Program-made: the position numbers and the translations under genes
Source: Anaerolineae bacterium
GTDB lineage: Bacteria > Chloroflexota > Anaerolineae > JAFGEY01
Assembly (NCBI GenBank): GCA_016931365.1
Contig: JAFGEY010000301.1
Coordinates: 1-25,222, forward strand
Reading direction: 5' to 3'
DNA: 25,222 bases
The notes under the pieces: generated by a model
Database searches by the model: none
What the model saw: the letters and a program-made list of their open reading frames with translations, nothing else
Told to the model about the DNA's origin: nothing
Shown: positions 24,679 through 25,222 of the stretch, one piece after another
Position numbering within the stretch: position 1 is the stretch's first letter
How the letters are laid out: every line of letters starts with the position of its first letter

Positions 24679-25222
24679 GCCGCGAACAACCCGCTCCCCC
24701 GGTCAATTTGCTGCTCAAGGGTGGATGGGTGATCGACCCGGCCAACGGCATCGACGGGCCGCTGGACGTGCTGATCGGTGGCAAAACGGTCGCCCGGGTC
24801 GCGGCGGACATCCCGCCCACAGAGGCGACCCAGACGATCGACGTGTCGGGGCTGTACGTCACGCCGGGCATCCTGGACATCCACACCCACGTCTACACTT
24901 TTCCGCCGCAGTCTGACAGCTATGTCGAGGGGATGAACGCCGACGCCCACCTGTTCGCCTCCGGCGTGACCACCACCGTCGACGCGGGCACGGCCGGCTG
25001 GCAGGACTTGCCCGATTTCAAGACCCAATGCATCGATCGCGCCCAGGTGCGCATTCTGGCCTTTCTCAACGTCGCCCGCCGGGGCATGCTCGACCGCGAC
25101 TCGGAGCAGAGTCTGGCCGATCTGAATCCGGCGATCACCGCCGCCGTAGCCGCGGCCTACCCCGAGCTGATCGTCGGCATCAAGACCGCCCACTATTGGA
25201 CCAACCAGCCCTGGGACGACGA
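24675..25222 (+). CDS. Dihydroorotase-like amidohydrolase/deacetylase, 3' end outside the window
   Basis: These are the first 182 residues of an amidohydrolase superfamily enzyme. The N-terminal beta-sandwich part reads LLLKGGWVIDPANGIDGPLDVLIGG. Metal ligands His70 and His72 are in DIHTHVY, and GVTTTVDAGTAGW follows, with Lys170 in VGIKTAH matching the carboxylated lysine that bridges the two metals. The HxH plus late Lys pattern fits the dihydroorotase-like deacetylase group rather than urease-type or adenosine-deaminase-type enzymes. Candidate reactions are hydrolysis of an N-acyl or cyclic amide; the substrate cannot be read. AGAGGAGT precedes ATG 24675, which overlaps the upstream stop. 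Confidence 0.88.
   Translation, partial: MSREQPAPPVNLLLKGGWVIDPANGIDGPLDVLIGGKTVARVAADIPPTEATQTIDVSGLYVTPGILDIHTHVYTFPPQSDSYVEGMNADAHLFASGVTTTVDAGTAGWQDLPDFKTQCIDRAQVRILAFLNVARRGMLDRDSEQSLADLNPAITAAVAAAYPELIVGIKTAHYWTNQPWDD

Overview
The window reads as ordinary chromosome from a GC-rich bacterium with Gram-positive-like expression signals: strong AGGAGG-type ribosome binding sites, sigma-A/sigma-70-like promoters with 17-bp spacing, TTG starts on two genes, and rho-independent terminators. The set of genes points to Chloroflexota, probably Anaerolineae-like: multi-GAF signalling proteins, a TGS-type N-terminal region fused to a uridine-kinase domain, a DUF362 protein beside sugar genes, and short AAACC-rich palindromes between genes. 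The lineage call is inference from gene content; no rRNA marker is present. I saw no tRNA, rRNA, CRISPR array, transposase or phage gene.

Left part (1-5256, minus strand): a truncated GlmU-like nucleotidyltransferase with a degenerate active-site loop; a soluble hybrid histidine kinase (PAS-like, GAF, HisKA, HATPase, receiver) followed by a terminator; a ten-helix DMT/EamA-like membrane protein with its own strong promoter and a foldable 5' leader; and a Cys-type sulfatase with its own promoter.

Switch region (5257-5670): a 414-bp stretch without an obvious protein gene, and the most information-dense part of the window. Two consensus promoters fire back to back and their -35 boxes form one perfect inverted repeat. 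The rightward transcript can fold into a long rod, contains a possible 16-codon leader ORF, and meets two near-identical intrinsic terminators before a 63-aa zinc-ribbon gene and hflX. It could be a stand-alone small RNA, an attenuator controlling the ribosome-associated GTPase HflX, or both.

Housekeeping part (5671-12448): zinc-ribbon protein, HflX, the TGS/uridine-kinase fusion (minus strand), recA with a LexA-like operator inside its promoter, a nucleoside deoxyribosyltransferase-like gene overlapping the recA stop, and pyrG behind a leader hairpin.

Right part (12455-25222, all plus strand): a partner-switching module (STAS anti-anti-sigma protein, RsbW-like kinase, and a membrane PP2C phosphatase carrying four GAF domains) with no sigma factor next to it. 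It runs without a visible terminator into a carbohydrate cluster: GH31 alpha-xylosidase, GH2 beta-galactosidase, Gfo/Idh/MocA oxidoreductase, a DUF362 protein, a protein I do not recognise, and a dihydroorotase-like amidohydrolase cut by the window end. The glycosidase pair fits intracellular breakdown of xyloglucan-type oligosaccharides. The function of the last three genes is open.
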